A DNA stretch of 64,000 nt from Ramazzottius varieornatus (lineage: Eukaryota > Tardigrada > Eutardigrada > Parachela > Ramazzottiidae). A model generated the notes under the pieces. The model searched no databases. It was given only the letters and a program-made list of their open reading frames with translations, and had not been told where the DNA came from. The translations under genes and the position numbers were made by a program. Within the stretch, counting starts at the first letter, position 1, and every line of letters starts with the position of its first letter. Below, in pieces: positions 11,201 to 25,718 of the stretch. Location: positions 369,648 through 433,647 of the forward strand of contig BDGG01000008.1 in the NCBI GenBank assembly GCA_001949185.1, in the 5' to 3' direction.

Positions 11201-14200
11201 ACTCGGGAAATGGATATGGAGAAGGATAGACGAACTCGAGCGCTTGAACAAACAGCACTTGCAATGGATACCGTTTCCTCACCTGCTGCAATCGATGTCA
11301 GCGTGATGAGGCGCTAGGAAATTGTGCTCTAGATTGTACTTGATACTACACTGCGTGCCGTGCCGTTCCTGAAATAGTGTTGATGTTGAACAAAAAGGAA
11401 ATTTGCATTTAACCGACTATGGCTATATACTCCTTCTATTTCATCCCCGCTTAGACTCTGTGGACCTTTCAAGAGGCTTTGGCATACATTCCACACTTTG
11501 TCCTTTGGTCACACCACTTCAATCGGCAGCGAGGCTCTCCAATTGCTTTTTAAATTTTAAAAGATGCACACCGGCCACATAAATTTGTCAATATCGATTA
11601 TTTGACTGGCCGAGCTGTAAAGTGTATCATCTGCTGACGTTGCCATTTACAGTAAACACACACAATGCAACCGCCGTCCATGTATTTCATTGCACTTTGC
11701 AATGGGCAATGTGGTCATTTTTGTGTCAATATTTAATTATTCATCAGTTTCATTACAATAAAATGGGCAAAATGGCCTGTGGTTAAGCTGGTTAGCGTAA
11801 GCCGGCTCGCCTTCGGACAATGGAACGAGGATTTTGATCCAATATTCCACTCTTTTCTCTGCCTTCAAAGATACATCAGCGAGTCAAGTACCCTTCAGTT
11901 GCGCCGTTTGTCAGGCACTCCTTGGACTGCCTGGACACTGCTTCCGCCCAATTCGACAATGTGGCTCTCCAGGGGCCACATCAATTCTTAATGCTAATGC
12001 ACAGCAGACGGCCAGTCCTCCGGACGTTACTCACTGCTACCCTTGCATATTAACCCACAGCGTGGATTAGACACGTATTTCGTGCCTTTTTACGGTTTAC
12101 CAAAACACATTTTGATGAATAACAGACGAATACTTCGAGCGAATCCGACGGACCATTATTCTCTCTGGATTTTCTCCTAACTGTTATGGGAATTCGTTAT
12201 TTTTCGTGGTTAAGGCCTTCACAGACCTCCGAAATTTGACACGTGCGCAAATGAGTTGAACCAGATCGTCAGCGCAAGTGGCGCACAGTTTCATTGTTTT
12301 TGGCTGGAAAAGTGCGCCACTTAGGAAAACGATTTGGTTCATTTCGTTTACCCACGTTCCATTTTAATCCTCAATATAGCCGACGAGGTATCGAGAAGTC
12401 ATATCGTACTAACGGTTGGGTATTTTTACGGCTTATGAACACATAAATAACATTGAGTCAACACTCTCATTTTGGGCGGACATTTCAGATAAACTGGCGT
12501 CAGTGTGTGAAGGCTTTGGGACTAGGGTTCATTCAAAATTGTTGGTTCCGGCAAACGTTTACGCATATTTTCGCAGTGCGTGGACTGTGGACGCTCGTTC
12601 CGTCAAGAGATGCTTTGACGGTTAGACGGCACGTGTGGTCAATATTTGGGTCTGCCTACGAGGTTTTTCATGGTCCCAGCCGGTTCTGCCCCAATGGAAA
12701 AAGCTGTTTATGTTCTGACGGAACTGGTCCTGATAAGAGAGCGCCCCAAAGTCAACATGACCAAGGGAAATTATCGGGTATGAAATATAAATATTATACC
12801 ATGTAACCTATCATCTGGTCCAAAGAGGAACTGCTTGCTTTCTGGTTATACTTCGCTCTGCAAGACAAACAACGTGTCGGGAAGCGACAACATAAAAAGT
12901 GCCTGTCCGAGGTTTCAATAGTTTCCTCTGTTGAGTGGCGGTATATGGATACTATAGTTATTGGCTGTGACATTTATCAATCGGAAAAGTTCAGCCGTAA
13001 AAAAAGATGAAAGTGTGTCAGTCTTTTTAACTCTTTCGCCTTGTCCCGTCACGCACCTGCATACAGTAGGTTCGGTATTCCGAGGGCGGTCCGATGTATG
13101 CAGGTGGCTGTCGGTATCGCCGAGGCTTCTGCATGCCTGTCTTCCCCGACGTGTGAAATTTTCTAGTGGTCATCTTTTCACCCTCTTTCAAATTCCATCA
13201 CATCACAAGTTGTCTTCTTGTGTGTTGTTTGTACAAGGCTAACTCCAACGTTTTGAATTGGATCGTAGATGGAACTTGTCGTGCCTGCATGCTTTTGACA
13301 CGGTGTCCCAGTTGAATTTGAATTTGCTCATTGAGTAGCAAAATAAAGTTGTAGAGAAATTGGCCTGGATTTCACTTTCAGGACAGATTATGTCGGCACG
13401 TAGTATCTACTTACGTTCAATAGGGAGTTGCGATTAGTATTCGCCGACGAGCAGCGTGATGACTTTGTGGAGGAACTGACAGGCGGCGTTTGGCTGGCTC
13501 CGTAAACCCAATGAGGATACTTTTCCTCACTTTCCATGCTCCGCCGATGACAGGAGTCCGTTTCGCTCTGCGAGCCAGCTGATCCTCCGCCGTTTAATTG
13601 ACTTTTCGAGCCCAATTTTGCTCGTTCGAATGCTCGAGCAGTTTCCATTCGGACATTGTAGTTAGTGTCATCCTTAGACTTTCTTCGGAATGCAACGACA
13701 CATACCACAGCGCCACCTATAAACCATACGGTCAATCAAAACTGTTTAGAAGAAACAATTCTCATAGACGATTAATTATCCATTTAGAATATTCAGGGTC
13801 TTATGGGAAGTGAACGCATCCACCTCCTTGTAAAAGCTTCTCAAAAGGAAAATTCTCGACCACTTACACAGCAATAGGAAGGACACAACGACGAGGGCGA
13901 TAATGACGGTGAGTCCCGTTGTGGACTTGAGAATAAAGTCCATGAAATTCCCCGCGCCACCGAGTGAATGAGTGAGTTGGTTGCTTGTGGCATTGGCAAT
14001 GGTAATGAATAGCTGGGCGGTGGAAGACCTTCCTGTTCCATCTCTGGCTATCAGTTGTAGTTGTATCTGTTTAGGCTCGCTGACAAAAATGTCGTGGGCG
14101 GTAATGATATCGCCGGAGGTGGCGTTGACAATAAAGTCCGAACTGTTCAAGGAATAGGTAACTAGACCATTGTTCCCTGCGTCCACGTCGGTGGCCTCGA

Positions 14201-17200
14201 CGCTTCCCACGACAACGCCTGCTTTGACGTCACTGGAAATGTCAAACTCGAAGGACGAGGAAGTCCATTCGGGGGAGTTATCATTCTCGTCCACAATCTC
14301 AATCATGACCGGAATTTGCGACTGAGGCAGTGCGGGGTTTGTGGGATCGAAAGCCTGGACGTGCACTGTGATGTTATCACCTAACGTTTCCCGATCCAAT
14401 TGGCTCTGGACATACAGGACACCCCGCTTCTCATCTAGACTAAATAGAGCGGAAGGCTCTAATAGCCGAAACTGGACGGCTTGACTCTCCGCCGCAGCGT
14501 CCTTATCAGTGGTCCGCAGCTGGATCAACTCTTTTCTTAATGGAGAGTTTTCCTTGATTTTGACCACGTAAGCCGAGCGATCGAAAACTGGCGGATTATC
14601 GTTGAAATCACCCACTGGAAAATAAAACGTGTTAGAAAAAGGCTCGTAGAAAGATGGCTTGTGAAAACTCAAGCGTCTTTCAAAGAGAGGATTTCGGAGA
14701 TGAATTGGTCGATAAGTAGTTGGCTCTTGTTCGGGAAATTTTCAGTCGGAAATATTTTAAAAAAATATTTCGGACATGTGTGGTGGTACTACTATAATAT
14801 TCTAGGAGCTCGAAGTAGGTGGAGTGCATTACCGACGATCTGGATTGTTGTCCTTGACTCCAGAGATGGCTTGCCATGATCCCGAGCTGTCACTTCCACT
14901 ATATACTCTTCCCTCTTTTCGCGATCGAGGAGCTTGGTGGTGACGATGGCATATGTATCGTCCTGCTGTTGCTTCAGGCCAAATGTGTCACTTTGCAAAA
15001 AGCAAACAACCCGTGCGTTGTCTCCGGCGTCCTTATCGCTCAGCCTAAAAAGCACGAATTTAACCTTTGCGGACGGCCATAACGCTCTTTCCGTCAAATT
15101 TTGTTCTTTCCATTCATACTTGAAATGTAGAGAGCGATAGAAATGCAAACCTGATCAGTGCCACAAAAGACCCTACTGGCGCATCCTCGGAAATGAAGGC
15201 AGCAGTGGCTTCCGGTGGAAAGTACGATATATCAATTAGAGGAGGCTGCAATGCACAAGAAAAGTGAGAAGCTGCATACACACATCTTCACAGAGTGCGA
15301 AAGTTACGTAAGATATTTCGGTTCATTTTCTAGTATTTCCATCTTGAGTATTTGGAACGTCGGCAATGACTTGCACATGATCGATATCTTAAGTGAAGCA
15401 CGTTCCCGTTGCTTTTGGCTAGAACTATGCGCCAATTGAAAAAAAAGGATCTTGCTTGGGGCCTTTGCTGACGTCGCAGTCTTCCCGTCAGTCGACCGGT
15501 TTTTGTATATTAATGTTTTCTGGACTTCGATAAGTTCGGTTTTGAAGTTACCTGGTCGTTAAGATCGTCGACGTTGACAGTGACGAGCGCTGTGGCTTCT
15601 AACGGCGAAAGACTTTTGTCCCTGGCGACCACCCATACTTTGTGGGAGTCTTTCACTTCACGGTCCAGTTCCGATTTAAGATGGATTTCCCCTGTTTCAC
15701 TGTCAATGTCGAAAATATCTCTGGCCAGCTTGGATGTGATACTGGCGATTTCGTAGGCCAGTTCTCCATTGCGGCCCAGATCGCCGTCCGATGCATGCAC
15801 CTTGAGGATACGCGTCCCTCGTGGGACATTCTCTTGCACGCGCACCACGTACTCTGGATCATCGAAGTTAGGTCGTTGATCGTTAGCGTCCAGGACTAGG
15901 AGGAAGAAAGAAAATAGTAGGGATTAGTCAATCTTAAGATGGAAACAAGGAGGAGAAAATCATTAGTGGAATATTAGCTGGTATTAAGCAGCGCGGTTCC
16001 CCGCGCTAATCTGTTACTTGATCGAACGTGAAAGTATTACGAACGTCTTACTGTAAGACGCTCTATCTTTAAAATTCGATACACTCGGAAAGCTCTACTC
16101 CTCTCAGCAGTTACCAGTGTGAGAGTGTCAAGCTACTAGCCTGGGTTCACCACATTTTTTTCACCTACAATACTTCCGCGTCTGGCTACTTTTCCGAGCA
16201 TGCATGAATACGGCCAGAGAACTTCCCCAAAAATTCAAGAAATATATCCGCAAAGGGGGTTGGTATGTGTATCAGTAGTAGGTCGACCTGTGCAGGGAGC
16301 CACACAGGCAGATTTCCGGGCCGTTATATGCTTTTCCGCCCATTTGCAACGCATCACGCAAGGGTAATACACTGCAACAGCTGGAAGGCAGCGAACAGTA
16401 ATTCTAGCGCGTTAGTCCGCGGGATTGCCTGCGGACTCTTTTACATTCCTCCTGCGGATCTATAATCGAGCAATTACCCAGCCGAATGGGGACTCGATAA
16501 TTGTCTTTCGCGTTCTCGGCGGAACTTTGCTTGTCAATTAGGTGGCCGTCGAATATTTTAAAGTAACCACACAGAGGGGCTGTAGCGCTACTTTTGGAGG
16601 TTGTTTGGCTTCTATTGACAATCCATACACGTTCGTTGTGGACCCAATTGATGTTGCACTGTCCTAATTAGAGTACCAGAAAGGATACTCCCTGTGTAAA
16701 CTCCCGGCGTATGTTGTGCATTGACACAAGCAAGAAAAAACAAGATGGATGTCCTCGGTTCGAGAAAAAATCAATTGTTTCCATCAAGTAGAAGGCCAAG
16801 AAATCAATTGATAGAAGAAGCAGTAAATCAACATTTCCCTCCAATATGCATAAGAGCGTATGGAGAAGCTGATCTTTGTTCTTTAAGTTGTGAGTCAAGT
16901 GTTGCATCACAAGTTTGTTTGGTTAAAATGCGATACTCAAATTACATTCAACAATAGAGTGCCATTTGAAAAACTTCTTTGTGTGCGTATGCTGTACGTG
17001 ACCTAGAGCACATGTAGACGTTATATATACCGGTTTCAATTTCCAATCAAAATATGAGATTTATTTTTGACTCTTTCCTTCCTCGACAAGAAAGGGATAT
17101 GGTTTTCCTATGATATTTATCTTTTGAAGTAGCTGTTTAATTTTATGGCGGTCGCGCAGTCGACGGTAAAGTTTGACACTTTTGACTTTCAGTTTATTTT

Positions 17201-18836
17201 TCTAATTAAGAAAGTGATCGAAGACTTGATTTATGGTGGCATTTACAGATCATCAAATTTTTATCCGATGGATGAACTCTGGCAAAATTTTTCCTCGCAC
17301 GACTGTCAGAAGTCTCATATGTCACAGTTGAACAATCACACCGACAAGTTTCTTTTCATGAACGAAAAAGACTCCGAAGCGACCCTATGGTTTTCACCGA
17401 GAATTACAGCAACTCTGGTCGTCAGGCGTCTCGCCTGATCAATTTGCCGGCTTTGTTCAGGCGGCAAACATTACAGGTATGACATTGCAGCGAGGGTTTA
17501 ATGGCCAGATACATCTTGACAAGCGAGCGAAAGAATTTTCCGCCGCTGTCAAGCACCTGCATACCACGAACCAGGCCACGCATACTACCCAGTGTGTTTG
17601 TAGGTTCGTGACGGTCCAGCAGATATGCTGTTATCACGTTAACGAAACCGCCGACTACCAGCATACGACGGACTGTGCCAAATTTGCCGTGCAGGGTGTA
17701 TGAAGGTTTGTGATGAATCTAACAGGTCTGTTCGACGTTGTTCAGATTCTATCTTTGACAAGGAAAGACTCGATATTTCATGCATACCTTGAACGACGAT
17801 GTCGATTGAGCCGACAAGGGCCGGGTTCCCTTGATCTTTGGCCTGGACGGAGAAGGCATAAAAGTCCCGGGATTCTCTGTCCAATGGAGCAGTTAATTGC
17901 AAGAAGACGTCTTGTGTCTCAGCGTTAACACTGTTAATTATGACGAAAGGAATGTCTTTGCCGGCTTTGGTGAGGGAAGACTTTAATGAGTACTCGATTT
18001 GCGAGGCTTTGCTGCCGATCTGATCCAAGTCGACAGCTGAGGGAATTTGGAACTTGGTCCCCACTGGCTGACTTTCTAAAATTTCCAGTAACAATTCCCG
18101 TTGTGGAAACTGGGGAGCATTGTCCTGTCAAATCAAAACGGAAGCTTCAAAACTGACCATGGCAAAGACCCTAGATTATCAGCAACTCATGATGCAAAGA
18201 CACATGCGAAGTACTTCAAGCTGGCTTAAAATACACAATAAACGTAAACACTCAACACACGCTTAATCGTGCGGCTCAAACGCTTACCTGTCCAAAAAAA
18301 TGACATTATAAATGGAAAAGAGCATGAAATATTCTGAATATTCAAGTAAGTAGTTTAAAATATTCCCGAATAATTAGAAAGAAAAGTAAGTTAAAGAGAA
18401 ATTGGGTGCGTCAGACTTCGACGTGTTTGATGAAGCAAATAATAGCCCTTATTTTTCGACTTACGTTGATGTCCAGTAATTCCACTTTGATTGGGATAAT
18501 CTGGAACTGATGCAATGGCAGCGTAATAACGGGGATATCAAAGTAACAATTAACATCTTCGCGTGGGCAAAGGGTTTCGCGGTCCAATTTTATTGCTGTC
18601 GTAATCTGCCCACTGGTATCGTTGATGTGGAAGAATCCCTTCTTGTCATAGCCCCGTAGAAACCCAAATTTCAGGTCTTGTCGATGGGTCAGGTTTTTGG
18701 GCAGTTGTTCCCGGACATCGGCTACAAACGTGCCGGCCAGTTGTTCTTCAACCACCGGATAAACCTTGGCCGCATGCGCCATATTGACCACATTTACATA
18801 AATCAACAGAGAAACAGCAATCAATAATGTGTCCAT
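8223..18836 (-). CDS. Protocadherin-like cadherin with six EC repeats
   Basis: Calcium-dependent adhesion receptor. Exons: 18465-18836, 17788-18124, 15552-15895, 15151-15245, 14833-15044, 13868-14614, 13415-13716, 9506-9610, 9082-9190 and 8223-8764; all phases agree, giving 1054 residues. A signal peptide (MDTLLIAVSLLIYVNVV) leads into six cadherin repeats. Calcium-site motifs include LDANDQRP, DFNDNPP and VDENDNSP, and LDRE recurs in five repeats. The TM segment is near residues 684-712 (LTVIIALVVVSFLLLCGAVV), followed by a stop-transfer FRRKSKDD. The tail of about 345 residues is Ser/Thr-rich with an acidic SEEDDDGG block, and shows no catenin-binding region I recognise. There is no LamG or EGF domain, so it is protocadherin-like rather than classical or Flamingo. 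A 3.8-kb intron in the tail carries several short repeats. Confidence 0.92.
10152..10289. repeat. Two 50-bp ACCTGCATACA elements around a small palindrome
   Basis: In the large cadherin intron two elements of exactly 50 bp (10152-10201 and 10240-10289) each begin ACCTGCATACA and end TGTATGCAGGT. Their interiors differ. The 38 bp between them is itself an imperfect palindrome (GGGTGCCGAT to ATCGGCGTACCC). Confidence 0.75.
11774..11845 (+). other. Possible degenerate tRNA-like sequence
   Basis: GTGGTTAAGCTGGTTAGCG resembles a tRNA D-arm/A-box and GGATTTTGATCC about 45 bp later resembles a B-box. The acceptor and anticodon stems do not pair convincingly. It could be a decayed tRNA-derived SINE head or chance. 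Confidence 0.2.
12241..12357. repeat. CAAGTGGCGCA palindromic element, copy 3 (cadherin intron 7)
   Basis: A 117-bp palindrome. The left arm runs ACGTGCGCAAATGAGTTGAA, then CCAGATCGTC and GCAAGTGGCGCA. The right arm in reverse complement runs ACGTGGGTAAACGAAATGAA, then CCAAATCGTT and TAAGTGGCGCA. The loop holds TTTCATT and GGCTGGAAAA. Confidence 0.85.
13055..13105. repeat. ACCTGCATACA element, 51 bp
   Basis: Begins ACCTGCATACA and ends TGTATGCAGGT, in the same cadherin intron as the pair at 10.2 kb. The interior contains a small palindrome TCGGTATTCCGA. Confidence 0.75.
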
Positions 18837-21800
18837 TTTACGACGGTTGGGTCGTAACGTTTCGTTAACGATAGCCTTCGGAACCTTCTGGGAGCTAGTT
18901 AGTGGTTAACGGGAAGACTGATTGCAACCTTGGGCGAATTTGTCACGGGAAAGGGGGAAAATATCAACGGCAGGAAATTAGTGGTTCAACATGTCAGCAA
19001 CACATGGGATAAACGCCCAAATTCAAGAAAAGCTCCCGACACTAATAACGATAATATTTGGCTGCCGTATGGCTGAAAGATACACATGTAATAACATCCG
19101 ATGTGTCCATGAGAAAATCAATGCGAATGGTCAAATTCCGCGGCGCAAACAAGCGAAACTGACCAGCGGATATTCTTTCACCTTCACCAACTATCAACAC
19201 GATTTGAATTGCCGGCGAGAAACTTCACTGGTATGGAGTATGCAATGGGAACCGCACAGTCATACGCAAACATGGGCAAAAATGCGAACTGAATATTCCT
19301 CAGTAGCACTTTGCAAACCAAAGTTTTGATCGACGAGAATATCCACTGAGCCTCACTCTAGCTTGTCAGGATGTGGCACAATATAGTACACACATGGGAG
19401 GATAGACTTTCCTTCCGGTCTAGCCTCTCTTCTGCCACCCAATGATAAAAGAGAGCAGCATCCTTGCGCTCACCAGCTGCTCTGACTTCCCTTTGATCCA
19501 TTTTCGCGGCTGTGAGCAGTCTATTTGATGGTTGGTAGCGCTAGCCACCGCCCATCCATCGATCTACCCTCACACCCACATCAAGATGCGCAGTACCAAT
19601 GAATCCAGTTACTAGATGCGCGTACGTACGACTACGCAGGTGGGACAGTGAGAAGCCTTCAATTCACTGTTTGGGAAGACTCTACAATGCCATATCATAT
19701 TAATTTTTATTCTCATTACATATTTTCTTTTGAGTTTTTCGTTTGGGGGTATGCCCCGTAACGATGGAGTGGGTATCTGGACCGGACGTGGACGTCATCG
19801 CTGTGACGCTGTCCAGTTGGCTGAGTGACCGAAGGCGTTTTGTTTGCCGGTGAGGCCTCACCTCACCTGGTCAATAAGTGCCCTGTTGAAGAGGGAACCT
19901 TTCATATACCTGCAAAAGTAAAGAAGAAATGAAATGCGCCGAATCCATTTCCGACCAAACAATGCGCGTCAAGAGGGTGCAGACAATGGCCGAATTTAGA
20001 TAGCTCAGGGAAGGGAAACAAGCAGCGGGGTTCGAAACAATTGGCCGCAACCATAGCAGATTGCAGTCAATGCTCGAAATATTCCGGGCCAATGACTATT
20101 GTTACAGGAACAAGTACAGGTGGACGGAAAGAACGCCGGCTTTTGTGGCCGTAAAATATAGGCAATATAGCGCCCGAATTAGCCTCCACACTGTCTTGTT
20201 CAGCAGTGACCGCAACAATGCGCCCAATTAACAATCTGGAGCAGAGTCGATCTGCGGTATTTTAATGAAAAATATTTCCTCAGTCTACCCAATTGAACCA
20301 GGCCAAGCCAGCTCAAGTGTCTTAAGAAGTCCATTATTCTTCGAAACTCAATGCCGCCAAGGATATTTGCAAAATCAAATGCCTCATCAATGGCAAAGAC
20401 TTGTCAGATACCAGCGGTCAGTGAAGGACACCTAACGGGATTTTCGAACATCTGCAGTCGACATATAAATTTTAATGACTCGATTTCGACACGATATAAA
20501 TAGTGCTGTGGAGCTGGCGCTCCCCACATGTTCGAAATTCACACTACCATATCCACCTCCTAAACAGCAACTTGGTATCTTGAACGTATTTGAGTCTTGC
20601 TTTCGCATTTGAAACCTTGAAATGGGGACCGTTTAGGATCGGCTAAGTTTTCCGAGCCGGGGTGGCGTTTCGCAGTTCGCCAGGTTTTCCCACGCTGCCA
20701 CGCCCTATGTTATATCCAACTGACATCGAAATTATGGACCTTTCTAAGCCAATATTCAACACCGAAAGACGTAATGGCCTGAGCAATGGTCAGGCTTGCA
20801 TGGATGTCCGCATGAGTGGCAAAAGCGACACTCAAAGGGTTCTGCTTATCACACCGGCTGCTTTTCCGGTCATTTTCATATTTCGCCTCTCAATATCAAA
20901 ATCAAAATGTGACGCGACAGCATGGCGGCCTCGTGATAGCTGAATTTGTATAATAGTAGCAATTGTTGGGTAAGCATGATGACCAGGCTGGCATGGTGTA
21001 AAGCTGCTAAGCATGTTGAGCACGTTTTCGGAACTCGCTTTGTCGTTACACCTCTACCTGGGCAAAATACGTTTCTGTTTGCCTTGGCGCTCCTGTTTTC
21101 CTATTTCCTATTCCCACTACCCTCCCCGGCGATATTGTATGGTATTAAGAGACCTCAGCAGGACATCCAAGCGCCTATATCCATGCATGCACCTATAATG
21201 AGTGCATACGAGAGATAATAACAGCTTGCCTAATGTCGCTCCGGCAAGAGTTTGTCCAGTGCCTGCCAGTAAAACGAGCCTTTTCCGAACACCTGTCTTC
21301 CTTGAGCATGCATAGAGAAAGGGTTTGTAATGGGAGACGGACGCGTGCCGCTCGCTTCTGCTCCCCTTTTCCTAAATCTGCCTTCCCGTGCTTTCATTCA
21401 AAGTCTACTCCTATCGAAGCCCTCTTTCCAGGGAATATTTTGTTAACTTTTACTGGCGTGCCGCGTTGACAGTCCCTCGTTCAGCTTTCATGTCTAATCA
21501 AAACAAGAATCGGTTGCAAGAGTAACAGAAGGTATCCGCTTGGTACGACGCTCGCGCCTATGAAATACAAAGATTGGCTGGGAATTCTGTCACTTTATCC
21601 CATTGAGAATGTGCCTGAAACCGGAACTGCATTGCCGGCTTTTTGTTCGCAGTGGAATTGGTCTTGTTCAGGCCTGAATTATCAGCCAGTATTGGGCGCC
21701 CGGCAGCAACGTAGCCCTTGTTACCGCGCATTGTTAGTTCCATCTCAAACTTGCCAGACTTTATTCCCCACACAAACCTTTCCTGAAACCTAATCAAAAA

Positions 21801-23774
21801 TTTTACAATGTTTTATTTCGAATCAAATACGGGCACGAGGAACTTGCGTGTGCAGAGAGACCTGACCCGGTGTTTACAGTATTCTAAACAAGGAAGATCG
21901 ATGGCCTGCCGAACTAGCAGCTTGAACTATGGCTGAGAAGCTGGGACGCACCAGGCGTAACCATCTTTATAACACATCATCAATACAGTATGACCGGAAG
22001 ATGATACTGCGTATCGACACGCCTAAGTCAAGACAGATCGGAATAGAGCGACCTCCCGCCAAGGGAGAGTAACTTGCTTGTTATCAGTTACAGCTTGCCA
22101 ATATGTACCGCAATGCAAATATCGTTTCTTGCTCAATTCGATTATACTAAGATGTACGGAGATCTGGATATAGGGGAACCGGTCCGTCAACCTCACCAGC
22201 CAAACTTGATTGAAATGAGATCCCAATCAACAGATGGTCCATCTACCCCAAAAGTGTCCATTACATACAGGCGCTGCATACGACTTTAAATATAGAAGAA
22301 GGAGACATATGTTGGAAGAGCATTGTTGTTGTGACTTTTCTTTATGGCCATACCTGTTCGGCACTCGGCAATTATTGACTATAGAGGACCTTGTCTGGTT
22401 GGGAGGAAAGTAATGATAAAAGTGCGCCCGCTGCAGACAATTGCCGCTTTTACTCTTTTATTCATACCGCGCAATCAAACGACCATCTGCCAGGTCTGCA
22501 CTGCAGATAACCTGGCCACATTTCCTTCTTCGCGTCTCTTCAAAACCTAAAATACTCTTTCTCTCTTCGAACAAAGTATTATTCGTGCTGGCACGGCAGG
22601 GCTTGCGACGCCAAGCTGCGTCATCAGGAAGAGCATATTTTGAAATTTGCTGGATTGCGGATCCAGTGGACCGCAATGACCAAGCTAAATCACGCTTGGT
22701 TCCCTTCCGCATGGTCATCCGTCTGTAGTGGTTCATGTTTTGTCCTGTCTGGAATCACCACTAGACTTTAGACGGAAGACTGGAACTGCTGGACATGACG
22801 GGCCACAATCGGATCAGGATTAGCAATCCTTTTAAAATGGAACTCGGACATGCACAACATGCTCGCTTGACCTGGCGAAAAATAAACTTTAAATTATAGG
22901 ATTACAATATTTTGTCACACAATAAGCCACCAAATCCTCACCCAAACAAGTCTGGTTCAAACAGGGAACCGCGGCTAGCCTTTTTTTTAGTGAAAAAAAC
23001 AGCTACGCAACGGAACCTTCGATGAACCTTGTAGAGTACCGAAAAGTTCATGAAAATTGTTTTCCGGAAAAATTACCAATACAATACTATTTTTCGGGAT
23101 GCAATTAGGACGATTGGAGATACAAATTCAAGGCCATGCAATAGTTGGTTTAGCGTATCTGGCAATTAGAATGATGAGGATTATACGTCAACATCATGGG
23201 ATTAGGTCCGTTTATCGCCGACTATCGGAAGCCTATCAAAATTATATTCCCATCAACCTTTTCGGAACGCAACTCTGCTCATCGCAGAACTTATCTGTCG
23301 TGCATTTGATCGACACAGTATATCGACACCGAAAATACATAACTTGGGTCTGAACGACTCTGCCGTCGCCACTTTGATGCACCAATCGTTTTCACATCAC
23401 GTGAATGGATACTTTCGAAATGTAGAACCGGTATCTCTTAGCGAACGTGGGAAAACAGCCAGATGTGCGATGGTTCGTCAATCTATCTCCTCTAACGATG
23501 AACTTCGATTAGCGGGCATAATTTCTATATGATGCCAGATATTGCTACCAAGTATCGCGAAGTGAACAAGATCAAACGTCATGATAGAGTCAAGTGCAGG
23601 GAACAAATGCTTGTTTTCTTTTCAGATGAAAGCCCCGCAGTGCTTCTGATATTCCTGATGGCGCTCAGCGTATCTCGATCGAGCTTCTCTAGACCATCTT
23701 TCTTCGGTCGGCAAGAACTCTCTATGAGAAACATTGGAACAAAAATTTTAAAGCCTGTGGTACGCTCATGTGAA

Positions 23775-23891
23775 ACGTCGGCAAACGAATTGAACGTGAT
23801 GTTTACATCAGATGGCGCTCTTTTTCATTCTGATGGGCTGAAGGGGTGCGCCACTTGGAGAAACGATCAAGTTCAAGTCATTTACCGACGT
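23775..23891. repeat. CAAGTGGCGCA palindromic element, copy 4 (intergenic)
   Basis: 117 bp with outer ends ACGTCGGCAAA and TTTACCGACGT. Arms contain GAATTGAACGTGAT on the left and CTTGAACTTGATCGTTTC (reverse complement of the right). The cores are CAGATGGCGCT and CCAAGTGGCGCA, and the loop has TTTTTCATT and GGGCTGAA. Confidence 0.82.
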
Positions 23892-25718
23892 CCCATTTTT
23901 CTTTCAGTAATGAGGGTTGTATTTTGATGGACGAGGCAAGTATTGTGCTCTAATTGCTTTTCTGTCACACCCATGGGGGTCTTTTCTGACATTTGAGACG
24001 TTCTGTGGCGACAAAGTTATTAGATCAAACGGGCAAAAAATTGAATCAAGACTTTCGTCGACATATTACTTCCTCGTCTGGGTCCTAGCTCCTCTTTTCT
24101 TTCATGCCTGAAAGGCAAGAAGCTTCTCATGGAAAACACATTGAGTGTGGTGAGAGATGGAATAAAAGCCGGGTGAGCCTCGAATGGCTATAGAAAAACT
24201 CATAGAAAACCAATTAGGGAACTCTGCTTTCGAGCTCGAGTAGATGCGACGACAGATCATGGAGGCTAATTACGCCCTATAGTCGAGATAACGTCTCATC
24301 AACAAGCTGAGCAAAGTGCTTCTCCGCGTCAGAAGACAAGCTCCTCATTTCGCTTCACAGTTCATCAGCGAAAAATGTCTGCTCGTCTGTCGGTCATTAG
24401 AAGATGATTTATGGTTTTTAAAAGCTCTGTCGTTCTTCTGCGCGATCCTTACACGCTAGCTTGGATATTTTTTATCTCGAAGAACCACTTACACAAGCTC
24501 AACGCCTGCCAGGCAAATTAATAACCCTATACTCGATCGCACTGAAGAGAAGTCATTAACGTGAAACAATGTAAAGAGCCAACGAACTGACTGAACAAAC
24601 AAGCACACGGAAGGCAATTTAGGAGTGACAGATGACCGTGTAGAATATTCCCTAGATCGTTTCTGGACAATCAGCTCATTACAGAAATCAATTTAAAATA
24701 TACTCCCAGCTGCTGACGTGTCGATAATGATGCTAAAAATTCGATATAATTTAGGAGGGAACGTGGTAAACATGTCGGTCTAGTGACAGACTGACTTCCC
24801 GACATCCGCGAAGCCTCTTTTCAAACCTATTTGGATAAAGTTCGCCCTAATCAGTCCGCGTCGGTCCCTTTGGGCCGCACAATTTTCCGTCCATTTGATC
24901 TCGGAAGTTACATCCTATTTCTCAAGTCTGTCTGAACTCTCTGGACAGCGGCCAGACGAGCCCGTGGACAGTTCGCCCAGATGGACGCACGCGATCAAAT
25001 TTACTCGGTCTCCCGGGGATTCATCTAAATGATGGAAAGAAGCACGCATGCAATTCTATCTTGGAAAGGGCGGACAAGGGACGGACTGTCCACCTCTATC
25101 ACTTCCACAATAGTTCATTTCTCGAAACCACCTAAAGGCTAATGCTACCGTAGAACGACCACTTTAGCCTGTACAGCGGTCAAGGTAGGCTACTTAGACC
25201 ACTTTATTCTTATACTGGAATTATTCAGTGTGGACGGAATGGCGTGCGCCATAAGCCTCATTATATTTCCCAGAAGGAAGTGGAAAGTTGGCGCAGAGTC
25301 TGCTTGTCCACCTGCGTCCATCGATTTTCTAATCCTTCCAGTTGACAAAGCCTCTCTTTGAGCGTGACCCTAGACTCAAACTGATACAAATAAAGAGCTT
25401 TGTCAGCCTTAGTCGGGATAAGCAAACACCGTGAAACAATTCGGCAGACATATTTGGCGCAGAAAGAAAGATCGTTTCATTGTCTGCTACACAAGAGGAT
25501 GAGCTACTGAACGGTGGCGAAATTACGGCGATTAGTGCGGCGTTGGTCACGACTCTCAAATTAGGCACAAAGTATGGCAGAAGTTCCTCTTCACCTCCAT
25601 ACCGAGGAATCCCTCAAGAAATAAAGCACACCAAATAGACGACAGATGTTCCACCTACTCTTCGGTAAACTTATTAGGCATACCTTCTCCCCCTTTCATA
25701 CCTTCAAAGACGATCCTT

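Noticed and set aside
18991-19329. 112-aa ORF upstream of the cadherin
   Set aside because: Single open frame with no family resemblance, no splice context and unremarkable codon use.
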